Position numbers and translations under genes: made by a program
Notes under the pieces: model-generated
Told to the model about the DNA's origin: nothing
What the model saw: only the letters and a program-made list of their open reading frames with translations
The model's database searches: none
From: Chitinophagaceae bacterium
GTDB lineage: Bacteria; Bacteroidota; Bacteroidia; Chitinophagales; Chitinophagaceae
NCBI GenBank assembly: GCA_016722465.1
Contig: JADKJC010000002.1
Location: 1,130,501 to 1,194,500, forward strand
Direction: 5' to 3'
DNA: 64,000 bases
In this document: positions 17,430 to 27,278 of the stretch, piece after piece
Numbering within the stretch: the first letter of the stretch is position 1
Layout: each line of letters opens with the position of its first letter

Positions 17430-17990
17430 TTATTTTTTAGGCGCAGGAAAATGCTGGATCTTTTCATCGAGCACCACAATTTTTCCATTTTCTATTTTGC
17501 AGTCATCCACTACACTTACAGAGTCTGTCTTGCCTTTTTTATCCGTCTTCACCTCTTTGTACCACAAAGTTACCCACTCTTCTTTTTTATCGGCGGAGAT
17601 AACCGATTCCCAGTCGCTCATCTCCACTCTCATACTGGCAATATCAGCCCTGTCGTGGGTGAACATTGCCTTGAGGCTGTCGTTACTGAGCCTGGCCCTG
17701 TAGTTATCAAAGCGCAGGCTTACCGAATCGCCAAAGCTGGCCGCACAGGCGGCAATATCGCCGGTTTCATAGCCTTTTAATCCCTTCATTACTGTTACGG
17801 CATGTTGTGGATCGCCGATTTGCCAGTGCTGGTAAGGCTGGGCAAGGGTATAGGGCATATCGGGCAGTGTTTTCTTTTCAGCAGGTGCAGCAGCGGCGCC
17901 GGTTGAATCAGTTTTTGCAGCATCGGTGGTAGCGGCATTGTTACATGCGGCAAGCAATGCTACGCAGGAAATAATTAACAGTTTTTTCAT
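17430..17990 (-). CDS. Lipoprotein of unknown function, SnoaL/nuclear transport factor 2-like
   Basis: 186 residues from the ATG at 17990 (MKKLLIISCVALLAAC); the longer upstream frame is not a plausible start. The lipobox LAAC gives a lipid-anchored exported protein. A low-complexity Ala/Thr linker is followed by about 140 residues with the rhythm of an NTF2/SnoaL-type fold (AACAASFGDSVSLRFD, TLWYKEVKTDKKGK). No catalytic residue assignable; the fold call is tentative. Strong terminator downstream. Confidence 0.65.
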   Translation of the reverse strand: MKKLLIISCVALLAACNNAATTDAAKTDSTGAAAAPAEKKTLPDMPYTLAQPYQHWQIGDPQHAVTVMKGLKGYETGDIAACAASFGDSVSLRFDNYRARLSNDSLKAMFTHDRADIASMRVEMSDWESVISADKKEEWVTLWYKEVKTDKKGKTDSVSVVDDCKIENGKIVVLDEKIQHFPAPKK

Positions 17991-18350
17991 GTAATAATTT
18001 TTTGGTTTAAGTGAAGATTGATTGATGAAAATTTCCAACAGGTGCAAAAGCAGTATAAGGTAGTATGATAAATTGACAAATGCAATAGGGATGCAGCCGG
18101 CAACGAAAAGTTTCATTCCCCAAACCACCGTTATAAAACAATGAAGACAGTTTCTTTCTTTTTGCTTGCCCACCCTTCAGAAAATAGCTGAAGCCCATAA
18201 CTACTGACCCTCATCAATCCTTCTCAAAAAACGCCTTGACCACTCTCAATCTTTCCCTTGCCCGTCATCAATACAAATCCTTAACACCCGTTGTAAATTG
18301 CAGTGTGAAAAGGAAGTAAGTGCAAAAAGATAACTATAAAATTAATTGTT

Positions 18351-19058
18351 ATGAAAAAGCTTCTTATGATGGCAATGGCACTGCTGCTCAGCGGTACGTT
18401 GCTGGCCCAGGGAAGTAAAGTGAAAGGCGATTCCAAATCCTTTATTGCCTTTCATGGTGGCCCGTCTTTCCCTATTGCCGATTTCAGCAGTACGGACATG
18501 ACCAACAATGCAAACGCAGGTTTTGCTAAAACAGGGTTTGTATTGAACCTGAGCTATGGCTACGAGATTAAAAATAACTTCGGACTTACAGCCGGTTTGC
18601 TGTACAATAAGTACGATGTTGATTCTAAGAAAATCGTGTTCACAGATCCCGAAACCCACGACGTAATTCCGGTTAACCTTGATCACTGGCAGTTTTATGG
18701 TGTTACGGCAGGCCCTATGTACACATTTAAAGCAGGCAATAAAGTTAAAGTGGACCTTAAGGTAATGGGTGGTATTGTAAATGCCAACGCACCACTGATA
18801 CAGGTATTGTCTTTGAATATAACTAATGATGCATGGCATACTGCCCCTGTATTACAGGCAGGTGTAAACTTCAGAATGGGCGTAGGTAAAAAAATGTTTA
18901 TCATGACCAGTGCAGACTACCTGTACCTGGATCCAACATTTAAGTATACCTATACTGATATTATTTCAGGAGTACCCGGAATTGACCGGATAACTGAGGA
19001 GTTTCATCAAAAGATGAACATCATCAATGTTACTGCAGGTATTGGATTTAAATTCTAG
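18351..19058 (+). CDS. Outer-membrane beta-barrel protein
   Basis: 235 residues. A signal peptide (ends near LLAQG, about residue 20) is followed by alternating amphipathic strands, and the chain ends in VTAGIGFKF with a terminal Phe, as in OmpA/OmpW-like barrels of Bacteroidota. FHGGPSFPIADFSS at the start of the mature part is typical of outer membrane beta-barrel (PF13568-like) proteins. Function unknown. Own terminator downstream. Confidence 0.75.
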   Translation: MKKLLMMAMALLLSGTLLAQGSKVKGDSKSFIAFHGGPSFPIADFSSTDMTNNANAGFAKTGFVLNLSYGYEIKNNFGLTAGLLYNKYDVDSKKIVFTDPETHDVIPVNLDHWQFYGVTAGPMYTFKAGNKVKVDLKVMGGIVNANAPLIQVLSLNITNDAWHTAPVLQAGVNFRMGVGKKMFIMTSADYLYLDPTFKYTYTDIISGVPGIDRITEEFHQKMNIINVTAGIGFKF

Positions 19059-19081
19059 AGGTCATAGGTTTCAGGTGTTTT

Positions 19082-19113
19082 CTCCCGGCATGTGTATGCC
19101 GGGAGTTCTTTTT
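19082..19113 (+). terminator. Intrinsic terminator after the beta-barrel gene
   Basis: CTCCCGGCA, 6-base loop, TGCCGGGAG, then TTCTTTTT. Confidence 0.85.
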
Positions 19114-19319
19114 AGGCCAGTTGCAGCTCAATGGTTTTCCGTTATTTTTTTCGGAAATACTGCGTATCCCGGCAACGTCCTTAGCCCTGCCAATGTCCGG
19201 TAAAAGTAAACCTTGTCCAGAGATACCCGATCCGGAAGTGATCCCTTTCAAAAGAGAATTTGTATTCCAGGACTCTTTTAAAAGCTGTTACCTGTTCGAT
19301 GCTACCTTTGTAATTCTTT

Positions 19320-19731
19320 ATGGCAGACGTACACACCCCTCAGCAGCGCCGCTTCAATATGCAGCAGATCCGCAGCACCAATACCAAACCCGAAATGCTG
19401 GTACGCCGTTACTTGCATGCCCATGGCTACCGCTACAAACTCCACGATAAAACCCTGCCCGGCAAGCCCGACATTGTATTACCAAAATACCACACTCATC
19501 TTTGTACATGGCTGCTTCTGGCATGGGCATACCAACTGCAGGTATTTTGTAGTACCCAAAACAAGAACAGACTGGTGGCTGAATAAGATCAACACCAACA
19601 AAGCCAATGATACCAAAGCGATTAAAGCTTTGAAAAAAGATGGCTGGAAAATTATTACTGTTTGGGAATGTGATTTAAAGGATGCAAAAGTTGAAAAGAC
19701 ATTGACTGCCCTTCTAAAAAAACTATCCTGA
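19320..19731 (+). CDS. vsr: Very short patch repair (Vsr) endonuclease, frameshifted
   Basis: Nicks the T strand of T:G mismatches produced by deamination of 5-methylcytosine next to a C5-methyltransferase site. First frame: TPQQRRFNMQQIRSTNTKPE, the catalytic-core LPGKPDIVLPKY. Second frame: IFVHGCFWHGH with the zinc and active-site residues, KTRTDWW, and TVWECDL at the end. The frames change at about 19491-19500; loss of a CT pair from CACACTCTCATC would explain it and restore PKYHTLIFVHG. About 135 residues when joined, the family length. It lies upstream of the methyltransferase cassette, as Vsr genes do. Active if the indel is a sequence error, dead if real. Confidence 0.85.
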
Positions 19732-19783
19732 TTTACTCCTCTCCGCTCCTTTTATCATTCCTGTTACAATTTTTATTTACTGA

Positions 19784-19818
19784 CTGTGTTCTATAGTATA
19801 CCGCATTCTAGAACACAG
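19784..19818. promoter_or_regulatory. Inverted repeat CTGTGTTCTA / TAGAACACAG, possible operator
   Basis: Perfect 10-bp arms at 19784-19793 and 19809-19818 with a 15-base spacer, 16 bases before the ATG of a truncated XRE gene (19835). The position suits an autoregulatory site for that controller or its intact neighbour. No T-run follows, so it is not a typical terminator. Confidence 0.5.
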
Positions 19819-19834
19819 CTAAATACATTTACCT

Positions 19835-19903
19835 ATGGACATTAAAATTGCCATCGGGGAGCAGATTACTGAATTAAGAAAAGGAAAAAATACTCCTGAA
19901 TAA
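19835..19903 (+). pseudogene. Remnant of an XRE-type controller gene (5' end only)
   Basis: 22 codons reading MDIKIAIGEQITELRKGK... and then stop. This is clearly the same opening as the intact XRE gene at 20069 (MDIKTKIGLRIKELRTDK). The frame is then lost in an A-rich run and no helix-turn-helix follows. Probably the start of a second controller gene, deleted or decayed. Confidence 0.55.
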
Positions 19904-19930
19904 CCATTCCTGAATATTTATCATTCCAAA

Positions 19931-19971
19931 CTTATGTGACTTAAAGGCAAATGTACTTTAAGTCACATAAG
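19931..19971. promoter_or_regulatory. Perfect 16-bp inverted repeat, candidate controller-protein site
   Basis: CTTATGTGACTTAAAG (19931-19946), 9-base spacer, CTTTAAGTCACATAAG (19956-19971). It lies about 100 bases upstream of the XRE controller gene and contains GACT/AGTC words, as in many restriction-modification C boxes. It could also be the terminator or attenuator of the remnant gene before it, though no T-run follows. Confidence 0.55.
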
Positions 19972-20022
19972 GTAGTATTGCCAGCCAAAAATTAACCCCA
20001 ATTTTTTGAGATTACTAATGTG

Positions 20023-20045
20023 CTTTAAAACACACTGTTTTAAAG
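20023..20045. promoter_or_regulatory. Inverted repeat CTTTAAAACA / TGTTTTAAAG next to the XRE start
   Basis: Perfect 10-bp arms with a 3-base centre, ending 23 bases before the ATG at 20069. Compact dyad symmetry at this distance suits a dimeric operator for the XRE protein itself. Confidence 0.5.
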
Positions 20046-20068
20046 AGTACATAAAAATATGTTTGAAC

Positions 20069-20317
20069 ATGGATATAAAAACAAAAATCGGGTTACGGAT
20101 AAAGGAATTGCGTACCGATAAAGAACTCACCCAAGAAGCTGTTGCATGGAAAGCTGAGGTTGACAGAACATTTATGAACCATGTAGAAAATGGCAAAAGA
20201 AATGTTTCAGTTGATACACTTATGAAGATTATCTGTAATGGACTGGATACAAGCTTCAAAGATTTTTTTGGAGCAGAGCTTTTTGACAATTCAGTCAAAA
20301 AAAGAAAAAAAGACTAA
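20069..20317 (+). CDS. XRE-family controller (C protein-like) of the restriction-modification unit
   Basis: 82 residues from the ATG at 20069. A single helix-turn-helix domain of the Cro/C1 type (about residues 8-65): LRIKELRTDKELTQEAVAWKAEVDRTFMNHVENGKR. Size and place, 17 bases before the methyltransferase start, are those of C proteins, which time expression of restriction enzyme after methyltransferase. Its own upstream region contains three inverted repeats (19784, 19931, 20023) as candidate binding sites. A truncated sister gene lies at 19835. Confidence 0.8.
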   Translation: MDIKTKIGLRIKELRTDKELTQEAVAWKAEVDRTFMNHVENGKRNVSVDTLMKIICNGLDTSFKDFFGAELFDNSVKKRKKD

Positions 20318-20334
20318 GACAAGGCTTACAAGTA

Positions 20335-21901
20335 ATGAGTACAAAACAAATTCCAATCATAGACTTATTTGCCGGGCCTGGTGGGTTGGGCGAAGGCTTT
20401 ACATCAGTTACTGGTAAAAACAACGAACGCATTTTTAAAATTGCACTCTCCATCGAAAGAGATGAATTTGCTCATAAGACCCTAACACTTCGAAGCTTCT
20501 TAAGGCAATTCCCATACAAAAAGCTGCCTAAAGAATACTATCAGTTTGTACGTGGTGAAATTGAGGATGCCGAAGATTTATATAACCTTTATCCTGTCGA
20601 AGCAGCTAATGCAAAAAAAGAAGCGTGGAGATTTTCTTTAGGGAAAACTAAAGACCATGACTTGATTGATAGCAGGATTGTTGAAGCACTTGATGGTAAA
20701 AAGAATTTTGTACTTATAGGCGGTCCCCCATGTCAGGCATACTCTCTAGTTGGAAGAGCAAGGAGACAGGAAAAAAAAGGCCTTAATAAGGAAGATGAAA
20801 GAGTTTTTCTATATAGAGAATATTACAGAATACTTGCCGTACATCAGCCTGCAGTATTTATCATGGAAAATGTTAAAGGTTTGCTGTCTTCAAAGGTTGA
20901 AAACGAATCTGTATTTAAACAAGTGATAACTGACTTAACCCGGCCTGTTGAGTCTTACAGAAAACTACATGGGAAAAGTAAAATACCTGAAAGCAAATGC
21001 AGCTACAGAATCTTTTCTTTAATAAAAAAATCTCATCGGATAAATATGTTTGAAGAAGGTTTGGAACCTTCTGATTTTATTATCAGGACTGAGGAGTATG
21101 GAATACCACAAACAAGACATAGGGTAATCCTATTGGGCATAAGAGATGACATATTTATTAGCCCGGAAATTCTCTCCCCCACTAATGAATTAATTCCGGC
21201 AGAAAAAGTTTTATCAGGATTACCTCCTTTAAGAAGTGGACTTTCTAAAGAAACTGATGGAAGGGTGGAATGGAAACTGGCGATTGAAGCAATTAAAAAA
21301 ACTGAAGTAAAAGCACAGGTTGACAAAGAAGTCTGGAATAAAATGCTTTCGGTAATAGAAAATCTATCAGTCAAGAAAAGACAGAGGTGATATTTTTGTA
21401 GATGGCGATATTTCTGTTAACTATAATCCGGATTGGTATTTAGACAAAAACATACAAGGTATTAGCAATCATCAGAGTAGAAGCCATATCAAAGAAGATT
21501 TGTGGAGATATCTTTTTGTATCCTGCTTTGCAAAAGTTAAAGGCCATTCACCAACACTTGCTGAATTTCCGGCTTTATTGCTGCCAAAACATAAAAACGC
21601 TGGAAGTGGTGATTTTGCTAACAGATTCAAGACGCAGATTTCTGGCAAACCATCAAAAACTATAACAAGCCATATATCAAAGGATGGTCATTATTTTATC
21701 CACCCTAATCCTTTACAATGCAGAAGCCTTACGGTAAGAGAAGCGGCAAGGATTCAAACTTTTCCAGATAATTATTTTTTTTGTGGTCCAAGGACACAAC
21801 AATTTCATCAGGTAGGTAATGCTGTACCCCCATTACTTGCCAATAAAATGGCAAAAATAGTTTACCCCATTTTTGAAGAAATTTTCCGTACAGTAAAATA
21901 G
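20335..21901 (+). CDS. DNA (cytosine-5-)-methyltransferase, frameshifted
   Basis: Methylates cytosine C5 in a specific sequence. Motif I DLFAGPGGLGEGF (residues 10-22, SAM binding), motif IV GGPPCQAYS with the catalytic Cys at 133, motif VI MENVKG, motif VIII QTRHRVILLGIR; after the break, SGKPSKTITSHIS, the RSLTVREAARIQTFPD block (motif IX) and QVGNAVPPLLA (motif X). The frames join if one A is removed from the A4 run at 21376-21379 (SVKKDRGDIFVDGDI), giving about 520 residues. Target site not predictable. Between the C gene and a nuclease-like gene and downstream of Vsr, it is the modification half of a type II system. Confidence 0.9.
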
Positions 21902-21939
21902 AATTATAATAATGTATACATATAAAAGGCATCACTCAT

Positions 21940-23740
21940 TTGGAAATAATAATTAATGAATTAATTGCTCTTGCTGATAGAGAACAGCTTAGAATAGAAA
22001 GCAGCATATCCGATGATTCACTTCATTGCCTTGGGCTTTTTGTAGAATCAGTTCGTGTTTTAGATTTTATAATGCTGGGCCAACCTGGTGCTTCACCTTC
22101 TGATAAAATTTCATTCTCCGCCTTTGATATTAGCATGGTCGAAACGGGATGGAATCTTGCAACTTCTATGTTGTTAAAAGAAGTCAATTTTCATGGATTC
22201 CCTATGAGACAAAGCACAGCAGAATTAAGAAAAGGTTTAATAAGTCTACTTTATCAGCTTGGAATAGTTATTCAGATCAGACGTACAGTAGAGATGATAA
22301 AGACAGGTCTCATAAACGTTGACAAAGAAGGAGATACTTATACGTTTTCACATACCCTTGAAGCAAAAGATCAATTTCTTGATCAATTAGAATTAGGAGC
22401 GTTTGAAAGGATGGAAGAAAAACTAAAGTCTTCAGGAGCTAAGTATAAAGAATGGAATCTTGTAAATAGAAAAGAGATAAAGAATACATTTTGGAAGACA
22501 GGCAACTTTATGTCTGTAAAACATGAAAGTGACTTTTCATCTTATAAAATTCAAGACCTTGACTCTCACCTAACTCCTTTAATTAAGCAATGGAACTCGG
22601 GGAAGTATGGAATAATGATGGGATATGACAGTACACCAAAAGTGGACGATCATTTTTTAGCTATTGCAGCTGAATTAACTAAAGAATGGAGAGATGAATC
22701 TGGGATAAATCCAAATGCAAAAATTGGAAATGTTTCTGCAGCTGAAATCATGAATGTTGCTATGATAGTTGTTAGCTTTCATCTTAAGCATATCCATTTT
22801 GCACAGCTCGCTTCCAAAATATCCCGAAATTTTAATTCCACAAAGTTTATCAATTTGGAATCCGACAAATGAACTTATTGACGATATCTCAAACTTTACT
22901 GGAATCAATCAGGATGTTGTTAAGGAAGCAATGGATGCAATTACACTAAAGCCAAGGGATGTAAAATTTCTTAAAAAACACACTTATCGATTTAGACCTC
23001 TTCTTATTGAAATTGGGACCGGCTTTGTGCTTAGGCCAGTATCTTCCATACTTCGGAATCCTTTACATTCAGTATATGATTTACTTGAATCAAGAGATTC
23101 TGGTATAGGTGACCGCATTTCGGGTTTTAGAGAAGATTGGTTTAGGATTTACTTAAATGCCATGTTTGCAGGAACCCGATATCAAAAGGCGGAATACAAT
23201 ATTAAGATCAGTAAAAATGGGAATTGGATTACAGATGTTGATGCATTTATTTATGATAATCTAACTGGGGAGCTTGCATTAATTCAAATTAAGTGGCAAA
23301 ACTATTTTACGAACGATGTAAAAAAACTAAGGAGTAAAGCTAAAAATTTCGTTACTGAAATAAATATTTGGGCTGAGAAAATGCTGAATTGGATTGATTG
23401 TACAGATGTATCTCAGATCATTAAAAATTTCCAACTTAAGAACTCTGGTGGTAAAGTCACTAAATCAAAAATATATTTGTTTGGCTTAGCTAAAAGCAGT
23501 GCTCGTATGCAAGGTTATGGTTATAAACTAAACAATGAAAAAATAGCTATCGGAACATGGGCTCAGTTTGCAAGGAATCGAACTGAAGTAGGACCTGCAC
23601 CATTAGTGATAAGCAAATTATTTCAAAATTTGAAAGAAGAAGAAAATGCAAAGATCCAAAGTAAACCCATCCCAATTAAAATATCATTTGCAGGAATTAC
23701 TTTAGATTTTAAAGATATATGGAGCGTTACTGAAGAATAG
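21940..23740 (+). CDS. Putative restriction endonuclease-like protein, frameshifted
   Basis: A protein of about 600 residues once the frames joined at the A4 run 22816-22819 (one A too many) are read together as HFAQLASKYPEILIPQ. The N-terminal 280 residues are helical and unrecognised. Near residue 430-450 there is ITDVDAFIYDNLTGELALIQIKWQ, which has the spacing of a PD-(D/E)XK core (Asp, then hydrophobic strand, then X-Lys), though Gln stands where Glu/Asp is usual. Start: TTG 21940, as no ATG is available. Position directly after the methyltransferase argues for the cognate restriction enzyme; the family itself I do not recognise. Confidence 0.65.
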
Positions 23741-23851
23741 CTAAATGTGATTATTGACTATTCAAATATTAAATAATTTTATTACTGTGAATGCAGCATC
23801 TCCACTATTGGCAAAGCAGATCGCAGATATAGTAAGGGAATTTTTATAACC

Positions 23852-24572
23852 CTACGCCAACTTCCATTTATCATATTCTCCTGGTAGCAATTGTATCACG
23901 TCTCGACCGCCCATAGAGTTTAAATCATAAGTCATTTGAAACTGAGGATAGTCGCCTTTAAAAACCTTCTAAAACCCCCGCACCATCCTTATTTCTAACA
24001 CCACGTTTAATTTTTTTATCGGCATCATTCCAATATAAAATAGTCGCCGCCTCAATAACCCCTTTACATGCTGCTATTTCTTGTCTGCTTGCAAGTTGTT
24101 CAAATAAATCCCCAGGTACATCGGGCTTACCTGCCAAGTATATCTTTGACCATTCGCCTAAATCCCTATACAATCTTACCGGAGATGCTAATAAATGTCG
24201 ATAATATTTATTCCACTCTTCAGGGTTTAGGATATATTTACTTTCTTCTCTTACTATTCTTTTACCTCCCTTGCTTTTTGGACAAATACTATCAAAATAA
24301 TAAGCAGCCAGCCAAGTCCACGTACCTTTATCATACAATAAAGTTGAGTTTAGAAAACCAGCAATCTTATTAACCAGATACTTAATCATTTCCTCTTTTG
24401 ACTCAAACACTTTTTGCTCCAAGGATACATCAGCCCTAATTATTTCGCACGAGTAAGCATCAGTTAGAAATGATTGGGGAATATCTTCAATGTCACCATC
24501 AATAATTTGATGTAACATGTTTCTGAATTTTTCAATACCGAGTTCATTGAACCTTCTGATTTGGGTTGTCAT
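23852..24572 (-). CDS. DUF6339-like protein, last gene of the GHKL-ATPase operon, frameshifted near its end
   Basis: About 240 residues. 204 residues are in one frame (MTTQIRRFNELGIEKF..., TWTWLAAYYFDSICP, YYRHLLASPVRLYRDLG, AATILYWND). Two one-base losses, in the G5 and A3 runs around 23960-23990, would extend it through GGFRRFLKGDYPQFQMTYDL and IQLLPGEYDKWKLA to a stop at 23852. The pattern resembles what I remember as DUF6339; that name is from memory and unverified. Its ATG overlaps the previous gene's TGA (ATGA). No catalytic motif seen. Confidence 0.65.
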
Positions 24573-25333
24573 TTTATTTTGTTGTTTAATGCTTGTTCAA
24601 ACTTTGTTCTGAATTTATTTTTCCTGCAAAACGCAGCAACGACTTCCTCGACCCAATGGTTAATTTCGTTGTCGTCATCACCAAATTCAACATTTACATA
24701 CAAAGTTTTTTATGAATTTCAACCGGTGCTTTGCCATGAACTATCATCTTCATCAAATTCATCATCCTTCCAAGTCAAAGCAATCCGTTCTGCTATTACC
24801 CTAACTGCTACAGGGAAAACAAGTGAACGGAAAACTAGGTCTGACTTCACCAATTCTTTTGCATTTTCAATTCGCTTATTTATTTCTAGTCGTGGGTAAT
24901 CGTTATCTGGAAATGTTACCCTGAAAATTTGCTGGTCTAAATCTTTATCCCAATCAATATGCAGAATCGACATTCTGTTTCCAGATTCCTCCAAATTTTT
25001 GGGCTTCACTCTGTCTGCAATCCTCATAATACGACCAAGCTTTCTTGTTTCATCAACAACCTTAACTCGAAACTTAATAATACTTGTAGAGGGAATATCG
25101 GTGAGTGTTGTGTTTTGCGGAGTGTGTAAATTTGAAACCGTACCAAATGAAAATCTCATGAAAGAAGATTTGTGATATGGTTCGATATAAACCCTTGCTT
25201 CATCAGACAGTCCCAAACCTTTCAAATCAAGAGTTGCTGTGAAGGATTTGTAAGGCCGTTCATCAATAATAGAAATATTGATTCTTTCCCTTTTAAGTTT
25301 TTTTCGGCCGGTGTAATTAAATTTCCGAATCAT
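24569..25333 (-). CDS. Protein of unknown function in the GHKL-ATPase operon, frameshifted near its end
   Basis: About 254 residues when joined. The start MIRKFNYTGRKKLKRER is basic, followed by a mixed alpha/beta domain (IEPYHKSSFMRFSFGTV, ILHIDWDKDLDQQIFRVTF) and a helical end (LVFRSLVFPVAVRVIAERIAL). After an acidic patch the frame breaks about 24737 and again at the T6 run 24706-24711. The third frame gives TLYVNVEFGDDDNEINHWVEEVVAAF and stops at 24569, in a perfect ATGA overlap with the next gene, which supports the join. Its start overlaps the ATPase end by 17 bases. I do not recognise the family; no nuclease signature is visible. Confidence 0.6.
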
Positions 25334-27275
25334 AATGGTTTGCTTTTACATAAAGATCTCTTTCTGTATCAAATCCGCTAACTTCAATTGAAAAGTCGCT
25401 TTCAGGGTTTACATAAAAAGACATTTTGTTTCCTTTGTATTCTAAATTAACTATTCCACTTGTAGACACAGTGATCGGACTCTTTGCAAGGTCAAAGTCA
25501 TATTTACTATAACTAGTTAAGGGACTCCCCTTTATAACCATGTAAGCCGTTGCGACTTTAATGTTTCCTGTGAATCCGCCAACTGCGGGATTTTTTTTCA
25601 ATCTAAATCCGCCCGCTTCTTGTTCAAGAACAAACGGAACTTGTTTTCCAGGATCTTTAGGAGGCCTTGGAGGTGGTTCTGGACCTAGACCGTCATCATC
25701 ATCCGGCTCATCGAGCTCATCTTCACTATCGGGTAATTCGATATAAAAAATATCACTCATCATTTCTCTGTCTATTCCTTCCGCAGGTTTCAATAAAAGA
25801 CCACACAGTTTGTCAACCGTCAATTCAATGAAGTTTATTACTTTATCACCTTCGTCATATTTGCCACGGAAGTGCGAAGAATTTTTTTGCCATTCCGTAT
25901 GAGCAGGATTTTCAGCAAGACCGAGAAGTTTTACAAGTGCATTATCTTCAATAACAACTACTGTACGTATAAATCTGTTTCCGCCCTTTTTCCTTGTCCG
26001 GTAATCGTAATTTCACCACGAACAAAATGTGCATCTGCTTCACGAAGCAGTTCATCTTTCTTCCATAAACACTTTAAAGAAGCAAATTTGCGGATTGCCG
26101 TCGTTTCTTTTATCCGCACCGGAACTTTGAAAGCAACAGATTTGCCTTCTTCAAACAAATCCATTTTCGCCTCTATAAGTTTCTTTATTTCATTATTGAG
26201 GAACCATTCAATTTGCCATCGAGCGGTGTTTTCAATAGGTGGTTTATTAAGAGTTACATAATCTATTTCAGGAAGCTGTAATGACCACAAGCAAAGTTTG
26301 AAAAGTTTGCTGTAGTCGGCAGTGAGTTTCATTGTTTCAAGCAATTCAAAATTGTATTCCCATTTATTTGCTTGTTGATATTTCGGTCATCGTCTACAAC
26401 TTCAACAATTAAACTTCCGCTAATAATCGGGTAGAAGTATTGCTTCAAAACACTTTTGATAATTGCTTCAGAAGTAATTTCCTTTCGTGGAAACGGAATG
26501 ACAACTGACAAGCCAGAGCAATTACTTTTTCTCTTTAATATTAAATGTCTTCCGAAAATTATCTAATTGATTCATTGTTTGTAGGTGTAGCGAAGAACTC
26601 AAACTCTTTATCACTAAACTCCGCAAAATAACCATAAGGATAACGCTTAACTTGTTCCTCATTGTTTAGATGGTGAGTCTTTAACACTGACAACCCCATT
26701 AGATAATTTTTATCATCATCGAACCTGTTGGTCAATCCCCAAAAAGTATTAATAACCGACGCAGCCGGGAATACCGTTTTGCCTAACCCCATTTACCTAA
26801 TTCAAAATTTGTTTTTCCTGTCCTGCCGACATTTCTCCAGAACCAAAAGAAATTATGTCCGATGGGCGTTGAATTTTGAGAATATCGCTCTCTATAACAC
26901 TCCCATCTAATCCATAAGTTTGAAAGTCCTCTATTACTAAATATTGAGTTCCTTCCGCCATAGAAGAGATTTCGTTTTTCATAATACCATTATCAGACGA
27001 TAAAATATGGGTTGAATTCCTGTAAAGAAGAATTCATTATTAAAACGAAGGTGTTTTGCTCTTGACTTTTCTGAAAAACTAAATCTGACAGTTACAAAAC
27101 TTTTAGGGGCTTCTTTATCAACTTTTGCATCAAGTGAGTTTTGAATGCTTTCTCTAACAAGAACATCGGATAGATCACCTACTTCTTGGGTAGTAAAAAA
27201 AGCTGATTGGATAGGGTTTTGATTAACCTCATCCTTGCCCATTATTCTGAATTTCCATTCTGGATTTTTATTCAT
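25317..27275 (-). CDS. GHKL-type (Hsp90/MutL/MORC-like) ATPase, several frameshifts
   Basis: One gene of about 650 residues split into six open pieces. Order: N box VRESIQNSLDA (residues 40-50, Mg/ATP binding), G1 box VIEDFQTYGLDG, glycine-rich lid GKWGLGKTVFPAAS, then FWGLTNRFDDDKNYLMG, SVVIPFPRKE, a middle domain (LPEIDYVTLNKPP), VVVIEDNALVKLLG, and a C-terminal part with an acidic/proline-rich linker (PDSEDELDEPDDDDG, PEPPPRPP) and a final beta-rich domain. Each break is repaired by one base in a short homopolymer, e.g. the G run before LGKTVF near 26790 and the A run near 25990. Three ATP-binding motifs in correct order make the family firm. The lid wording is not that of DNA gyrase or MutL. 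Start 27275 follows the small gene by 3 bases. Confidence 0.75.
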
Positions 27276-27278
27276 ATG

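Noticed and set aside
19121..19450. Plus-strand frame running into vsr
   Set aside because: Its second half is vsr in another frame and its first half shows no known motif; vsr starts better at 19320.
24068..24373. 101-codon plus-strand frame inside the DUF6339-like gene
   Set aside because: Shadow of the minus-strand gene, whose coding pattern and operon overlaps are clear.
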